Of a stretch of 64,000 bases of DNA, positions 44,137 through 56,935 are shown in pieces. This stretch comes from Ostrinia nubilalis (lineage: Eukaryota; Arthropoda; Insecta; Lepidoptera; Crambidae): positions 5,711,501-5,775,500 of the forward strand of contig NC_087093.1 of assembly GCF_963855985.1 (NCBI RefSeq). Reading direction: 5' to 3'. Positions within the stretch are counted from its first letter, which is position 1. Every line of letters begins with the position of its first letter. A program made the position numbers and the translations under genes. A model generated the notes under the pieces. The model saw nothing but the letters and a program-made list of their open reading frames with translations. It had not been told where the DNA came from and searched no databases.

Positions 44137-44858
44137 TAGAGATGAAACGGATAGTTGTTTGGCCGGATACCGGATACCGGATATCCGGCCAGCTGCTAGG
44201 CCGGATAGCCGGATATCCGGCGGCCGGATAGTTGGCCCATTGTCTCGTTACATGTCGTGACGAGTTTAGCGCCGCACAGGTGCTTCGAACGCGATCAGTG
44301 GGTCTATTAGTAGACTAGACTAGTCACGCTTTTTGAAAATCGAATCAGTCCGAATAGAATGTCAGATTTTGCCACTTGTCTAGGGGGCAGATCAATTCGG
44401 ACGATTTCGGTTGCCATCGTGAGTATGTGATTGAGTAGCGAAAATTCAATTAGTTTACTTGCTGCATAATCTGACTGAACTGCATCATGTCATCAGACCA
44501 TCAGTGAAAAAAGATCGCCTAGTTTATTTAGCAATATTTCGACTTAACAGATTATTTATGCATTCGTCATTAGAGTGAATAGCCCAGAAAAATAAAATAG
44601 TTTTTTTAAAGGCCTCAATATAGCTTTTTGTAACTTTTAGGACTTTAAATAAAAGCCGTCATTATTATAAGCCATTTTATTGATGTTTATTTCAAAGATT
44701 AATGTCCTATTTCATTTTATTAATAGGAAATTGTCGTAGTTTTTTAATATCCGGTATCCGGCCGGATAGTGAGTTACTATCCGGTATCCGGCCGAATAGT
44801 AAATGTAGGCCGGATATCCGGCCTACCGGATAGTTACCGGATATCCGTTTCATCTCTA
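44137..44858. mobile_element. hAT-like MITE with 8-bp target duplication (722 bp)
   Basis: TAGAGATGAAACGGATA at both ends in inverse orientation, flanked by identical GTAAAAAT (44129-44136 and 44859-44866). The 8-bp duplication and short TIRs indicate the hAT superfamily. Both subterminal zones are packed with CCGGATATCCGG-type palindromes. No transposase ORF. Confidence 0.9.
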
Positions 44859-44866
44859 GTAAAAAT

Positions 44867-47800
44867 ACTAAAAATAGACGAGTACGAGTACCTGCTGTCA
44901 TGGTGACCCAGTTCCTTCGTATGATTTTATGGTCTCAGCGTGACAAGTTTATTGCTCTACAATGATAAAGATTTAAGTACACAATGTGAGTTCCCTCTCT
45001 CGCTACTAACCGATATTGTTCATTCATTTGACTACATTATTTCGTTATTGTTTTGTCGTGTTCAGGATTTCAGGCGTCCAAAGGTCATGCGTGTTTTGTG
45101 GCGCGTCGTCTCAATATTTTAGGTACAATTTATTCAAAAACAATATTAGAAAACTTAATGTCATTGCATGAAATATTTGGACATGTTTAAAATAATGATG
45201 CGTTGTTCATCCACGCGTATAATGTTTATTTTATTTAAGTGTGATGGATAATGAATATAGTAAGTTTAAAATTTGCAAGCTATTTACTTAACACTACGCA
45301 GTATTATTATCATTCAGTCGTGTTTTTGCGTTTCTTAATTAATTAATTATAAGAACACGGCTTGATAATTGTATGGTAAAAACAATCTACTTAGTTTATT
45401 ATCCTGGAGGTTTCCAAATAATACGATAAGTAGGTATGCCCAATTACCCACATCTTCTCCTCAGATTCTCCGCACTTATCGGTGAAGCTGAAGCTTTCAT
45501 TTGCCAAATAAAAGTGGAACAGGTAATCCGATTGATAGAACAATTACGAAAAGTAGATAACAATTAAGTAAGTATGTGTTAAAGATAGATGATCAATCTA
45601 AGTAAGTAACGGATTAACGGTTCAGGGAAATATATTTGAACCTTAATTTCAAAACCAAATATCATTAATAGGTATGCTTATCGCAAATGTACCTAATTAG
45701 TACCCGAAAGATAATGGAGCTAAACATATTCTTCACGATCAACGCTAATAGTACCTGAAAGTTGAGAGTTTAAAATATTTTTCACGATCAACGAATTTTT
45801 ATTATCTGAAAGCTGATAATGACAATAATTCTTTACTAATTACTTAAATGCTTACCTACTTCAAAACTAAGTTTTTGTTAAGGTAGATACATAGGTTTTC
45901 AGGTGGTGTTATTGTTTTCACGCTGTTTGCTACTACGTTAAACAAAGGATTATTTGAATATTTTCCTCATCTTTTTAAATACTCTTTTCTACTTATTTTA
46001 CGAGTATACCTACTTAGCATTGGAACACTTACCCCTTACTAATGCCTTTTCCATACTAAACGTCACTTAAAAACACTGTTTAACTTTATTTAAAAGATTT
46101 GACTATAAAAAATGCAATGTCTTTTATCAAACATTCAGTAAGATCTCGGTTAGAAGAGAGTATTGTATGAAACTGAAGCACTGAATATACACTGACATAA
46201 AAAGAGCCGGTTAGAAAATTTGCAATATCTTCAGTACCTGACCCAGGTTTATGGAATAAAGATAACATTAATTCAAGCTTATTATTTTTAATAAATATGA
46301 AATAAATAAAAATGCGTAGCTTTTCCAGTATGTTTTGTTTCATAAAGTTAGGTCAGACACTTATGAAGATATAGAATATTTTCTAACCAACCCTCTTTTC
46401 CTTTGAGGTCCAGTGAATTTTCCTGTCTGAGTCTTGAACAATGAATTAAGCTTAAAATGTGCACGAAGTTTTTGGTTGTTAATTACAAAACAGTGTTCAG
46501 GAGCACAAGTTTTCCATTAAAATCTATTCAGTAGACAATTCTGTAGTTGAAGGTTTTAAAAGAGAGTTTAATACTAATCGGGAAACCACAAACAATTTAG
46601 GCATGCCGCAGGTACATTCCTACATCGCGATAACAAAATTTTCGACGAATCTACGCATACAATGTGTTATTTTGATGGGCCTTAATTAACGGGCGTAGGG
46701 GTGAACGTGCTCATCAAAACAAATTACTTTTACTGAGAGGTCATTATCAACGTCGTTAGAAAACAGACAATGTATAAACATTATTGTCAAGTTCGATCGT
46801 TAACATCGATACTGTACATAAAAACGTACCTACTTGTGTGCGACTTATTTTTTTTGTAACGTGTATAGTAGGTATATAGTTGGATGTTTTTGTGATTTCG
46901 ATGTTTATCCCGTAAAGTAAAGTTGTCTGATTGTTTAAATTCAAAACAACTTTATTTTCACAGTTCTCAACACCAAAAACTGAGTGTAAACGTATGTACA
47001 ACAAAGTTCACGTAAGTATAGGTTTGTTAGGACGGTTCCCGCAGAAGTACATCTGCTTGTTCTGGCTATTGGACAACTTGTAAATTATCTACCTACATAA
47101 AATTTGTTAATTTCTCATGTAAGTGACTGTAATGTTTTTAATGAGAAATAAATGTTCTTTAAACCTAAACGTAAAAATTTTTTCAGAACTTTGGCTATGA
47201 TAACAGTGACGTCCATTTCATTTCTTCCTTTATTTTTAAATGGTTGTTGAAACAGAGTAGCAACAGTGGCGTTGTTTTTTTACGATAGTCCCAATTTATA
47301 GTGTTACTGTAAAAAGAACTAAATTATTCATAGCCATATCTCGCAAACCGCTCATACCTGCTGTAACAGACATTTATTAACATGCTAGGTTTCATGAGAT
47401 GCTCTCGTGATTGTAGATTTATTGTAATTAAAACTGCTACTTGAAAAGTATAATGACGCTCATTTTGTCTAATGCCCTCAAATAAAATTCATAATCAGTA
47501 AAATCTCAGTGCTTTACCACCAGAACTAAGAATCCTTAATAAAACTGCTATCTAAGTTTTATGAAGGCGACCTTGACCCTTATGTGATAGTATCTTGTTA
47601 TAAAATTTGACTTTCAAAATACAAATAGGTACCTACCTAATTTCTTTTTCGGCTTCGTGACGTATGTTTTTGTTTTGCTTAATTTACTACAAGATTATTA
47701 GTTAGGTATAGGTCCAATTAAATCATGCCTGACACATGACGGCAGCAAGCAACTGATGCAAGGGTAGTTGGTAGTTACATGCCTACAATCATGATTGAAA

Positions 47801-47910
47801 AACAAGAATAAAGAAAATAAAGAATAACAAGATTTAATTTTGTTGTACAGTCGCAATGTGCTAGCGGCAGATCAGACACATTTTGGTTAAAATATATTAT
47901 CACTGATTAA
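44867..47910. other. Noncoding stretch, no gene recognised
   Basis: About 3 kb of AT-rich DNA without a supported coding frame or repeat end. Frames at 46086-46343 and 46756-47004 have no domains. Confidence 0.35.
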
Positions 47911-48125
47911 CGGCCGCCCGCGACTTCGTACGCGTGGATCCCGTTTTGCCCCCTTAGGGGTGGAGTTTCGTAAAATCCTTTCTTAGTGGATGGCTACGTC
48001 ATAACATCTACCTGCATGCCAAATTTCAGCCCGATTCATCTAGAGGTTTGGGCTGTGCGTGTGTTTGTTGATAGATCACTATGTCAGTCAGTCAGTCACC
48101 TTTGAGTTATATACGTATATATAGA
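47911..48125 (-). mobile_element. Helitron-like element, minus orientation
   Basis: In reverse it starts A|TCTATATATACGTATAT, has a (GACT)n run, AAATTTGGCATGCAGGTAGA and GGGGGCAAAACGGGATCCAC, then the hairpin CGAAGTCGCGGGCGGCCG. The terminal CTAG has decayed to TTAA. Confidence 0.7.
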
Positions 48126-51024
48126 TTGCAACTACTAACTATTAAGATTAACAGTGTTTAGTTTCCCTTCTATATCAATGCTGGCGTTTCACGATGTACC
48201 CAGGCATATCACGAAATGGCCATTTCAACGATCGGCCGACGACACATAATATTATGGCTATATTATTATGTATGTGTGTAAAGGGATCAAACTTAAGGAC
48301 CGTTACGAAGAAATTGATAATGAAGGTTACATTATTAGGTTTACCGCATTTGTGTAATCGGCTTAAGTTCTCGAATTACTAAGAAGAAACTTTGTGTACT
48401 TAAAAACTTATGTTTGTTTAAATACGCAGATAGGTATGTCTCGGATATACGGTCCCATTTTTCTAGTTTCTCGGAATTATTATCTTTGAGCAAATAAGGT
48501 TTAGGACTAATATTTATAAGAGAAGAGATTATTGAACCTCGCCTTTATGAATATGGATACATAATCGACGATGAATACCTACTTAGTTTCTGAATCGATC
48601 ACGCCTTATCGTGTTAAATCTATCTATTTTATACGTATTATAGGAGAGAAAATGTCAACATCCAAGTTATTCTTCTTTCGTTTCGCTGTGTTTTATTATG
48701 AATTTGACCAAAATGGAAGCTCTATAAATTTTTTATAGTTCACATAAATGAAATTGCTACCTCGTAATAAAATTCGCATGGTAGTCTTTGGGTGAGAAGT
48801 GTGACTTTTATTTAATTCTGTAAGAAAATGAAAACGCTGTTGTTCTTTCATTTGTTTGTCATTTAGAGCTTTAAACAGTGATTAGGAGGTAAAAAATGAC
48901 CTTAGCGGTGAAATAGAGATATTTGTACCTAATTGTTTCGTAGTGAGAATTTGTATACAAAAGGCAGTAAATATTGGAGGCATCAAACATTAATTTGACA
49001 GATTTAGGGTAAAAAATACCTGGAATGTCAATCAGCATTACTGCCTCCATTTAAGGAAGAACCATCTTGTATTCTGTAAATTTGACCAACTTGAGTGGCA
49101 TCCACTTAAATTTCTTTAAAAAATGTTAACAAAATAAGTTTGATTGACAATTTAGCATTCTACATTCCTCACGTCGGTAATTCCCAATTAGGTAAGGCTT
49201 CAAGAATGTAAGTAATGTCGTGGTAAATAAAAATATCGATGATTATAAAAATATGTAGGTACCTACTAAGTCTTCTTAATTTAATAACACAGAATCTGTT
49301 CGCTTTGTACACTCCCTAAATTACATAAATGCGGCAATAAAAACTACCACATTTTCATGTATAACTATAAGTATTTTATAGTATTGGAATTAGATACTTT
49401 ATCATAATATTGTGATTAAGTAACATTATATTTTTCCCCTTTTTTTGGTTCGCAGGCAACAAATACGCCTCCATTCAATCTCAAGATTAAATTACTATTA
49501 TTTGCGATTCAAGGTAGTTCAATGAATGGTAAACAGATCGATCATTCATAATGATATTTTAATTAATATTGTCATTGTCTACTCAATAAGGTAAACTAAT
49601 CTCAGATTACAAACACGAATTCAGTATATTTTATATCGAATTAGTAATTTTATTCAGAAAAAACAATCATAAATTGTTGTCACGAAAACATAAAAAAACA
49701 AAGATCTAACATTGTTAACAATTGAACTTTTTTCTTTTATTTAAGTACCTATAGGTAAATTACATAGCAAGTAAAATGCTAGGTACATGAAAAAAGTAGA
49801 GATGCGAAATACTGAAAATATTTAAATTATGTTCTTCTACTCTGCCTAAGCTGTAGGTACATTAACATATTTTATGTGCTAAAGTCATGTGTGGAGCGAG
49901 TGACATTCGCTAACAGTACTAAATCCGATTTAATTCCATAATCCTTTTGGCCTCAGTCAGACTTACAGCCAATCGATAGTTCTGCTAGACTACTACAAAG
50001 ACCGTGGATCAAAATTGTAAATCAACTGCAATTCAACTGTATTGCAGTTAGTTTGCAGTCAGCGTTTTCAGTTCAAATGGCAGTCGGTTTGCCGTTATTC
50101 CAACTGCATAAAAAGTACAGCACCCGCATTGCAATTTTAGGACCTTAGCAAAGCGCATCAGCAAATATATACTGATTACAATAATGACTACATGCATTAA
50201 TTATATTCATCCCAGCGCGCCCTTTCGAGCGAATTATTACACTATATTAATATCAGATGAGATTGCGGTCAAATATAAAACGATTACCTATCCAGGTTAA
50301 ACCACAAACATCTGAACGAGATAAACCAAAACGTGCGGAAAACCACTGTAAATTAGTTTTGGACACATTGAGCATGAATATAAAGGTTGCTTATCGACCC
50401 TTATAAAGATTGGCCCATTGCAAAAAGTTCTTGGCAATTCACACCACGGTATGAAAGACCTCGTCCAAAAATTTGTGCGATTGGCGGAACTTGGGCGAAT
50501 TACTCCTGGACAAAAGACTCGCTCAACTTCCTACTTTTCGCCCACTAAGTATTAATGAGATCGCAATATAAGCTAATAAGTTTCTGCTGTCAGCGACTAG
50601 TTTGAGACTGTGCTCATAACATGAGAAATAAAAGCGTTCTGCTGCAAGCAAAATAAGAACCTAGAACAAAGATAATATTGAGGAATATCCTGCAATGCTA
50701 TCTAGATATAATCGTCTTTCTACATAATGACTACCTGTGTTGTACACAAAGACGAAGTTTCTATTTTGGTATATCTACGGTATTACGATTTGTCTTACTT
50801 GTTTTTCAAATTTTCATCGGATTTCCTGACGTTCACTTATTCTTTCGAAGTTCCATTGTTTGCCTTTTCCCTTAATTGGATATTCGATATTGATTGTCGA
50901 CCTATCGAGCGTTTGTTGATATAGGTATTTGATGTTAGAATTAATCAAATAAAACAATGAAAATTGTCAAGTTTTACTTTGATCGCGAATTTTAATTAGG
51001 AAGCAGGGATCATAGGGCATCACT
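48126..51024. other. Noncoding stretch, no gene recognised
   Basis: About 2.9 kb of AT-rich DNA. CAACTGCAATTCAACTG, GCAGTTAGTTTGCAGTCAG and similar short repeats at 50020-50110 suggest a decayed palindromic element. A 34-codon frame at 50451 is unassigned. Confidence 0.35.
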
Positions 51025-51142
51025 TAGGCTGAGTTGCACCACCTTTGACCGTAACTATAACCATAACCGGTGCCCTTTGTATGGAGTTTGACAGTATTTT
51101 AACTTTTGAAAAAGTTAAAGTAAGATGGTGCAACCCAGCCTT
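51025..51142. mobile_element. MITE, family A, copy 3
   Basis: TAGGCTGAGTTGCACCACCT at the left, ATAACCGGTGCCCTTTGTAT inside, and GTAAGATGGTGCAACCCAGC then CTTA at the right. Confidence 0.8.
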
Positions 51143-51210
51143 ATAGTATTAGTAAGTACAAGCCAATGTTTCGGGAATTAAGTAATGGACACGAATTGAA
51201 TAAATAGAAA

Positions 51211-51280
51211 TAACATCATGTGTATTATTATGCTTTCACGACATTTCTGCTGTGAAAGCATAATAATACACATGATGTTA
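51211..51280. repeat. Perfect 29-bp hairpin, 12-base loop
   Basis: 51211-51239 (TAACATCATG...GCTTTCAC) and 51252-51280 are exact reverse complements; the loop is GACATTTCTGCT. Confidence 0.95.
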
Positions 51281-51686
51281 TGACGACAAGCTTATCACTT
51301 ATCATAATCACTATTTTCTATTATAACAAAAAGTGACAAGATCTTGAAAATACGAATAATGTAAATTATGTTATTATTATGCAAAGGTTACCGAATAACT
51401 TGTGCCACTTCTTCGCCATAAAGAAAACATCGCATTTGGGATGTATACGGCGAATTCCTGCAGACTGTATTATAAACATAAATTATTAATAATATACCAA
51501 AGTAACCTTTGTGTTTGCCTTTCACGCCCGAGTCTATAAACTAATTCTGATGTTTGGTATAGAGATAGACAGAAGACATATTATTCTACCTTTTGTTGCA
51601 AATTGTTTTAGAAGGAGATGAAAATTTGGATGGAAGTCAATCTTATCTACAGATAATATTTTTATCAATACTCAAAATAATAATTC

Positions 51687-51809
51687 TAAGGCTCAGTTTC
51701 ACCACCTAACTTTGATTGTAACTCTAACGATAACCGGTGTTTTTTGTATGGAGTTTGACAGATTTTTGACGTTTGTCAAAGTTAAAGTAAGATGGTGCAA
51801 CCCAGCCTA
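51687..51809. mobile_element. MITE, family A, copy 4
   Basis: TAAGGCTCAGTTTCACCACC at the left, GATAACCGGTGTTTTTTGTA inside, and AGTAAGATGGTGCAACCCAG then CCTA at the right. Confidence 0.8.
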
Positions 51810-52044
51810 AGCAAGCGAAATGACAAAGACCAAATAACCAAATAAAGATAATTTTGAGAATAAAATCTTTTTTATTTTATATATTTTATGTTAAGTCTTA
51901 GATTACGCCGTCAGAGAAGAAGCTTATTTAACACAAAATTGGGACAGGTTCTAAAACGATCACAAAGCAACACGTGTCGACGTGGGTAGCAAATATTAGC
52001 TTTCATGTGTACAGGAAATAATAGGATTTTTGGAATATACCTAC

Positions 52045-52285
52045 TCGTTCTTGTAAGTCGCAGCCGAGGTCATCGGTAGCTTAACCTAAAGTTTACATCA
52101 AGTCGCGGAAGTCTAAGACTACGGCCGAATACTCGCGACACCCCCACTCGGGCGATGACGGAAAGCCGCGGAGGTTTTAGTGGGTTTTTCAGGACAGAGC
52201 AGCGCCCTTTTTAGGGCGCCGGGAGTCCCACACACCACCCTGTCCCCCGGCAGTGGTGACGGTGCGCAATGCATTTGCGTAAATC
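52045..52285 (+). mobile_element. R1-type LINE 3' UTR fragment
   Basis: A GC-rich island with GGTTTTAGTGGGTTTTTCAG, GGGAGTCCCACACACCACCC and TCCCCCGGCAGTGGTGACGG, then GCGCAATGCATTTGCG, similar in layout to the R1 tail at 34.9-35.15 kb. No coding frame was recognised. Confidence 0.55.
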
Positions 52286-52289
52286 AATG

Positions 52290-52345
52290 AAAAATAGTTC
52301 TTGGAAGTAACCGCTAGGGGCGCTGTGCAATCTGACATATATTTT
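52290..52345. repeat. Fragment of MITE family C
   Basis: GTTCTTGGAAGTAACCGCTA then GGGGCGCTGTGCAAT matches the internal block of the family C MITEs. No ends are present. Confidence 0.5.
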
Positions 52346-54174
52346 TTAATCAATATCGTGTAAATGTTAAATAAATCAAGATGTAAAAAAGTTTTTTACA
52401 GGTCACCAGTGCTTAATTGCCTACTGCTTTTCAGAAAACACCTATACCTATTTTAATTAAGTCTGCAATGTCCTAACAACCCAATGATGTTTAGAGCCTG
52501 AAAAAAACTTTCCTGGCTATAGAATAATATTTATTTAGTTATTTAAAAATGTTTATGTTTACAACACAACATGAGGTCATGTGTTGTTGTTGAATTTTCG
52601 GGTGTTCTCCCGAATGTCAAAGGCAATATTTAAATTATTTAAAATGCATTTTCGTATTTCTACGGAGATATTATTTTATGATAATGCCTACTGCATACCT
52701 ATTTAGAAAGGCATCATTGTAGGTACCTATTGATTTTCAAATCAAAAATAATTTAATGTTGCAAACACATAATACTTATTCACTATTCTCATTTTAATGT
52801 TGCCTGGGATAGTCTTCTTTTTCTACGTTTATCAGTGTATTTTTAATAAACAAAATCCATTTAAAGGATACGTTTACTTTTTGGCACGATTTTCTCAAGA
52901 GCTCCTGAGAGAATTTAATGGGCACGGAAAATAAAAGCTTGTAAAATCATCACTGGAGTAATTGGAACTAATTATGGAGCTGATCACACCTGGTTGAGTT
53001 TTAATATGAGTACCAATTCAAAATAGATTATAATCCACCTTGTTCGGTGTTTATGTTACTTCCTGCCAAGTAAGTGTCTGATTTATAATTAAAGGATTCA
53101 CTCTTCATACTCAATAATTTTCTTATTTGTAATATCGGAAATGTAGACACAAATTACAATTTTCTTGAACAAGATTGTAAGAAAAATAGAGACGGGAAAA
53201 ATAAATATTGATATAACTTAAGAAAAACACACTCGTACTGGTAGATACATTTGTATAAGGGGAATTCTGTTATTAATAAAATGAATAAAAATGTAATGAA
53301 ACGTTGCTGTTATTTCTTGGGCACCTACTTTATAAAAAAATCATTCATTTACTTTTTTTTCATCAGAGCGGTTCAGGGTCTCTCTCTATTGCTTATTCTG
53401 AGAATCAGTCTTTTATTACTATAACTTTGTCGGGTACAAAGAACGCTTAGTCAACTCAATCAAAGCTTTGCCAATATAAAATACTACCTACTTTGATTGG
53501 CACACAGCTTTAAACGTAAAAAGTGATTGCTATTTCAAAATGTGAGTAAAAAACGGAAGTCTACCGGCGGATAAATTCGCTCTTATGCAACACACGTCCT
53601 GAAAATGTCGGGGAAATTGTAGCGTTCGAACAAATTCATCGTTCAGAATGTAAATCGTAATTTTAGTACTATCCATAACAAGTAACACAAGTAGTTAGAC
53701 CTAGTTAAACAAATCACAGGCTAGTGATAGTTCAGAATTAGTACTACTAGTAGTATTTATTTATTTAATGAGCAACATAATAAGCTTACAGATAACCCGA
53801 AGCGCTTACATGTTTAGTCACATTCATGGTGCTTTCTGTGTTTTAATTGCATGCCCGAATACGAAGCGAGCCTTAATTTATGACGATTGAGTGCCTTATG
53901 CATTAGATTAGAAAAATATCGGTTCGAAATTAGACGCAAAAGGAGACTCGAAGAAATATGAAATATGAGCGAAAGTAAATAAATTGTCAGCGCTGTCTTC
54001 TGCCACCATTTGGGTGTCTACGGGTTAAGCATTATTTTGCTAATTTACGTCATTTACGCACTTATGACCTATGACGTCTAAGATGCAATTTTTTTTTGAA
54101 AATTATTTAGGTACCAACTAGGTATAACTAATAGAACATTATGTTTTAATTACAAATTATTAAAAAAACAGATA
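52346..54174. other. Noncoding stretch, no gene recognised
   Basis: AT-rich; no coding frame, splice-flanked exon or element end recognised. Confidence 0.3.
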
Positions 54175-54442
54175 TACAGGATGTTAGGTAAATGGGTATA
54201 TGAGCCGACACTAGCCCATGTTAACATGGTCATATAAATGGTATGGTGAAGTCAGAAAATTGATATCTTCAATTTAATTATTTTAATTTTCATACAAATC
54301 GGATTTTATAAAAAATATTTTGTATGAAAATTTAAAAAAATAAAATGATGATATCAAATATCTGGCTTCACCTTACCATTTATATGGCCATGTTAACATG
54401 GGCTAGTGTCGGCTCATATACCCATTTACCTAACACCCTGTA
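54175..54442. mobile_element. Palindromic MITE, about 70-bp inverted ends
   Basis: ACAGGATGTTAGGTAAATGG at the left pairs with CCATTTACCTAACACCCTGT at the right with one mismatch. The arms continue through GTATATGAGCCGACACTAGC and CCATGTTAACATGG. The outermost bases are TA. Confidence 0.85.
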
Positions 54443-54908
54443 TTTTTACTCCAAATAGAAAAAAAAATTAAAAAAAATGTACCTATTGTTTACTCAAAAA
54501 TAAAAGCGTATCTGCGAGGCAAAGAGGCGAGGATGCTGGCTGCATTTCCTCGCTGGATAGCAATACAAAGCTTTTGTGCGAGGAAAAAGCCAGCATTCAA
54601 ATTTTCCGAAATGTTTATTAATTTAGGATTTTTTTATTTGTTTTTGATGACGAATGTGGAAAAACTGGCGTAACAAAAATCCTTAAATCGCGGTACTTTC
54701 TCTGTCTAAGAACGCTTGAGTTGAGGTAGTATTTAAAACATGCAAACAGCAACATCCTACTATGACATGTGACGTATTGCGAAGATGATGAAACAGTGCA
54801 TGAAAATGGTTTCGAAAATATTATCATGAAACTATTATATATAGTTGAATTTCTGTGAAAAATATCGGAAAGTTTTCAGCGTGCGCAGTTAAAAGTTATT
54901 CTGACAGT
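54443..54908. other. Noncoding stretch, no gene recognised
   Basis: A small inverted pair around 54520-54595 (GGATGCTGGCTGCATTTCCT and inverse AGGAAAAAGCCAGCATTC) is the only structure noted. Confidence 0.4.
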
Positions 54909-55186
54909 TAATAAATAATAATAATAATAAATCTTTGGACAATTTCACACAGCGCCAGCTAGCCCCAAAGTAAGCAAATTAATGCTTGTGTTATGGGTGC
55001 TAGCTTAACGGATATACTACTTATATACTTTTTTTTTTTTTTAAATACATAAATATTATACATAGTCACACCCAGACCCGTCACAGAAATTAAAATTCAT
55101 CATTTCAATTTCTGCCCGGCCGGGAATCGAACCCGGGACCTCTCGGCATAGTAGTCCGTTCTGAACCACTACACCAAACGGCCGAC
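54909..55186 (-). mobile_element. tRNA-derived SINE, near full length
   Basis: In reverse it starts GGCCGTTTGGTGTAGTGGTT, which contains an A-box match (TGGTGTAGTGG), followed by the B box GGTTCGATTCC in a tRNA-like head of about 75 bases, then the SINE body and an (ATT)n tail. It has the internal RNA polymerase III promoter of a tRNA-derived SINE; the head does not fold into a proper tRNA. Confidence 0.82.
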
Positions 55187-56071
55187 GAGAAGTCGAGTTA
55201 AGAAGTCAGCGAACTACATAATATGTAAATGCTAATGGGATTTTGTTACAGAAAAATAAGTACACCTATCTTGTTTTCAGTTAGGTAATTAAACAAAGTC
55301 CGTGGCGTCTCGAAATTTCAAGTGCAGTGTCAACCTAAATGATAATTTTACTGAAGTGTTACGTGAAAATAAGAAAACTGTCAAAACAGAAAAGTAAGTG
55401 CTTAGGTTATTATAAGGAAAATACGGACTTTTAATTTTCCTTTCAAAATTAACTTTGAATATTGACTTAAGTATTTAGGTACCTAGGTACTTTAGAGATT
55501 TGTGAAGAATGTTTAGGTGAAATTTAATTTGAAAAGTGTTATTTTTGTACAAAATAATGTCGAATTTTAACAATAACTTCGAAATCCTGTGTAACTTTTG
55601 AACAGATACGAATCAAACACAGGGAAAAACGTGTGAGCGCCGCGATACGATCTAATTTGCAATGATACGGTTAAAGTAACAAGTGGTTAACGATCTCTAC
55701 AATGTGGTACCTCCCATCAATAAATCCGCGTCAAACCTAGAAAAAGAAAATGTAAAAGCAAAAATAATAATAGCATTTATCTGTTTTTTCAATCACTTGT
55801 CATAATGCATTAGAGGTGCTTCAGAGGGCGCGCCGAGGTAAGCCTTATGACGGCTCATAAAGCCTGACACCTGGATCGTGACCTCAGATGTTACAGCTCC
55901 AGTAGTAAAAGATAGAAAAATAATTCAGGTATTGTTAATGATTGTTCTGGCTGTGCAACATGTCCTTTGTTGAAAGGCATTGCATATCTATTATTGTACA
56001 CACACACATTCACACTGAATCTACTTTTAAATTTACATCCTTACATCAGATATTCTTACACAGGTATTACT
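55187..56071. other. Noncoding stretch, no gene recognised
   Basis: AT-rich; no assignable feature. Confidence 0.3.
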
Positions 56072-56193
56072 TAGGCTGAGCTGCACCACCTTATTTTAAC
56101 CGTAACAATAACAATAACCGGTGCTTTTTGTATGGAGAGTGACAGATTTTTGGCGTTTGTCAAAGTTAAAGTAAGATGGTGCAACTCAGCCTT
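56072..56193. mobile_element. MITE, family A, copy 5
   Basis: TAGGCTGAGCTGCACCACCT at the left, AATAACCGGTGCTTTTTGTA inside, and GTAAGATGGTGCAACTCAGC then CTTA at the right. Confidence 0.8.
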
Positions 56194-56877
56194 AGTATTC
56201 GCTTCGATTATTTGCACATGCACACCCTTGATTCGACCTCAAACACCTGCCTATTATTGAATTTTCTATTTGTTCATACTCATAATAACAAAAAAGTTAA
56301 CATTATTTTCAAATCTACACTTTTACATCGAATCACTTTGACCTGTAACACAACTGAGTGTGACAGTCGACAGAGATCGACGTGGAATTCCGTTTTGCAA
56401 GACCTTTTGCTCTCGCATCCTTACATTTCAACTTGTGATAAAAATAACATTGTTGGAAAATCATCGATATATCCTAATATCCAATATTATTTGTAATATC
56501 TTTATTCTACGCTGCGTCTAGAAAATATCGGTTTCGGTTAAGAATAGATATTGATAGCCCCAGTGGAAGGAAGTATCTTATAAAGGTACAACTCTACTTC
56601 CGAACACGCCCTGTCGTAGTGTGTATTATAAAATATCTTTACTCAATTTTGAGACCGTACCAATCCTGGCTTATTACGGGTCATACATTATTTTACATTC
56701 CTACCATCAAGTGTAGTTAACTTGATGGTCGTTTCAAGCTGTCACCTCCAGGCTCTTGAAAAGTTTTTAGAAATTGAAAAAGTGTTTACCCATTTAGTAA
56801 TGTGTAGCACTTCATTAGCGCATAGCGGAAAATAGTTGGGAGCCTTTTGTGATTTACAGCGCTCAATATTGAGATCG
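56194..56877. other. Noncoding stretch, no gene recognised
   Basis: The 106-residue frame at 56176-56496 begins inside the MITE and has no domain. AAGTGTAGTTAACTTGATGG at about 56708 is a small imperfect dyad. Confidence 0.3.
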
Positions 56878-56935
56878 TGGTGGGGGGGAGGCCTTTGTCC
56901 AGCAGTGGCGTCATTTGGCTGAAACGAACGAATAT
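56878..56935 (+). mobile_element. RTE LINE 3' end with GAAC tail
   Basis: GGTGGGGGGGAGGCCTTTGT, then CCAGCAGTGGCGTCATTTGG and CTGAAACGAACGAA is the same tail as at 6065-6250, on the opposite strand. Confidence 0.7.

Noticed and set aside
50451..50555. 34-codon frame with a lysine-rich, protein-like composition
   Set aside because: Too short to judge, with no domain or splice support.
55090..55186. tRNA gene
   Set aside because: A and B boxes are present but the head does not fold into a full cloverleaf and continues into a SINE body.
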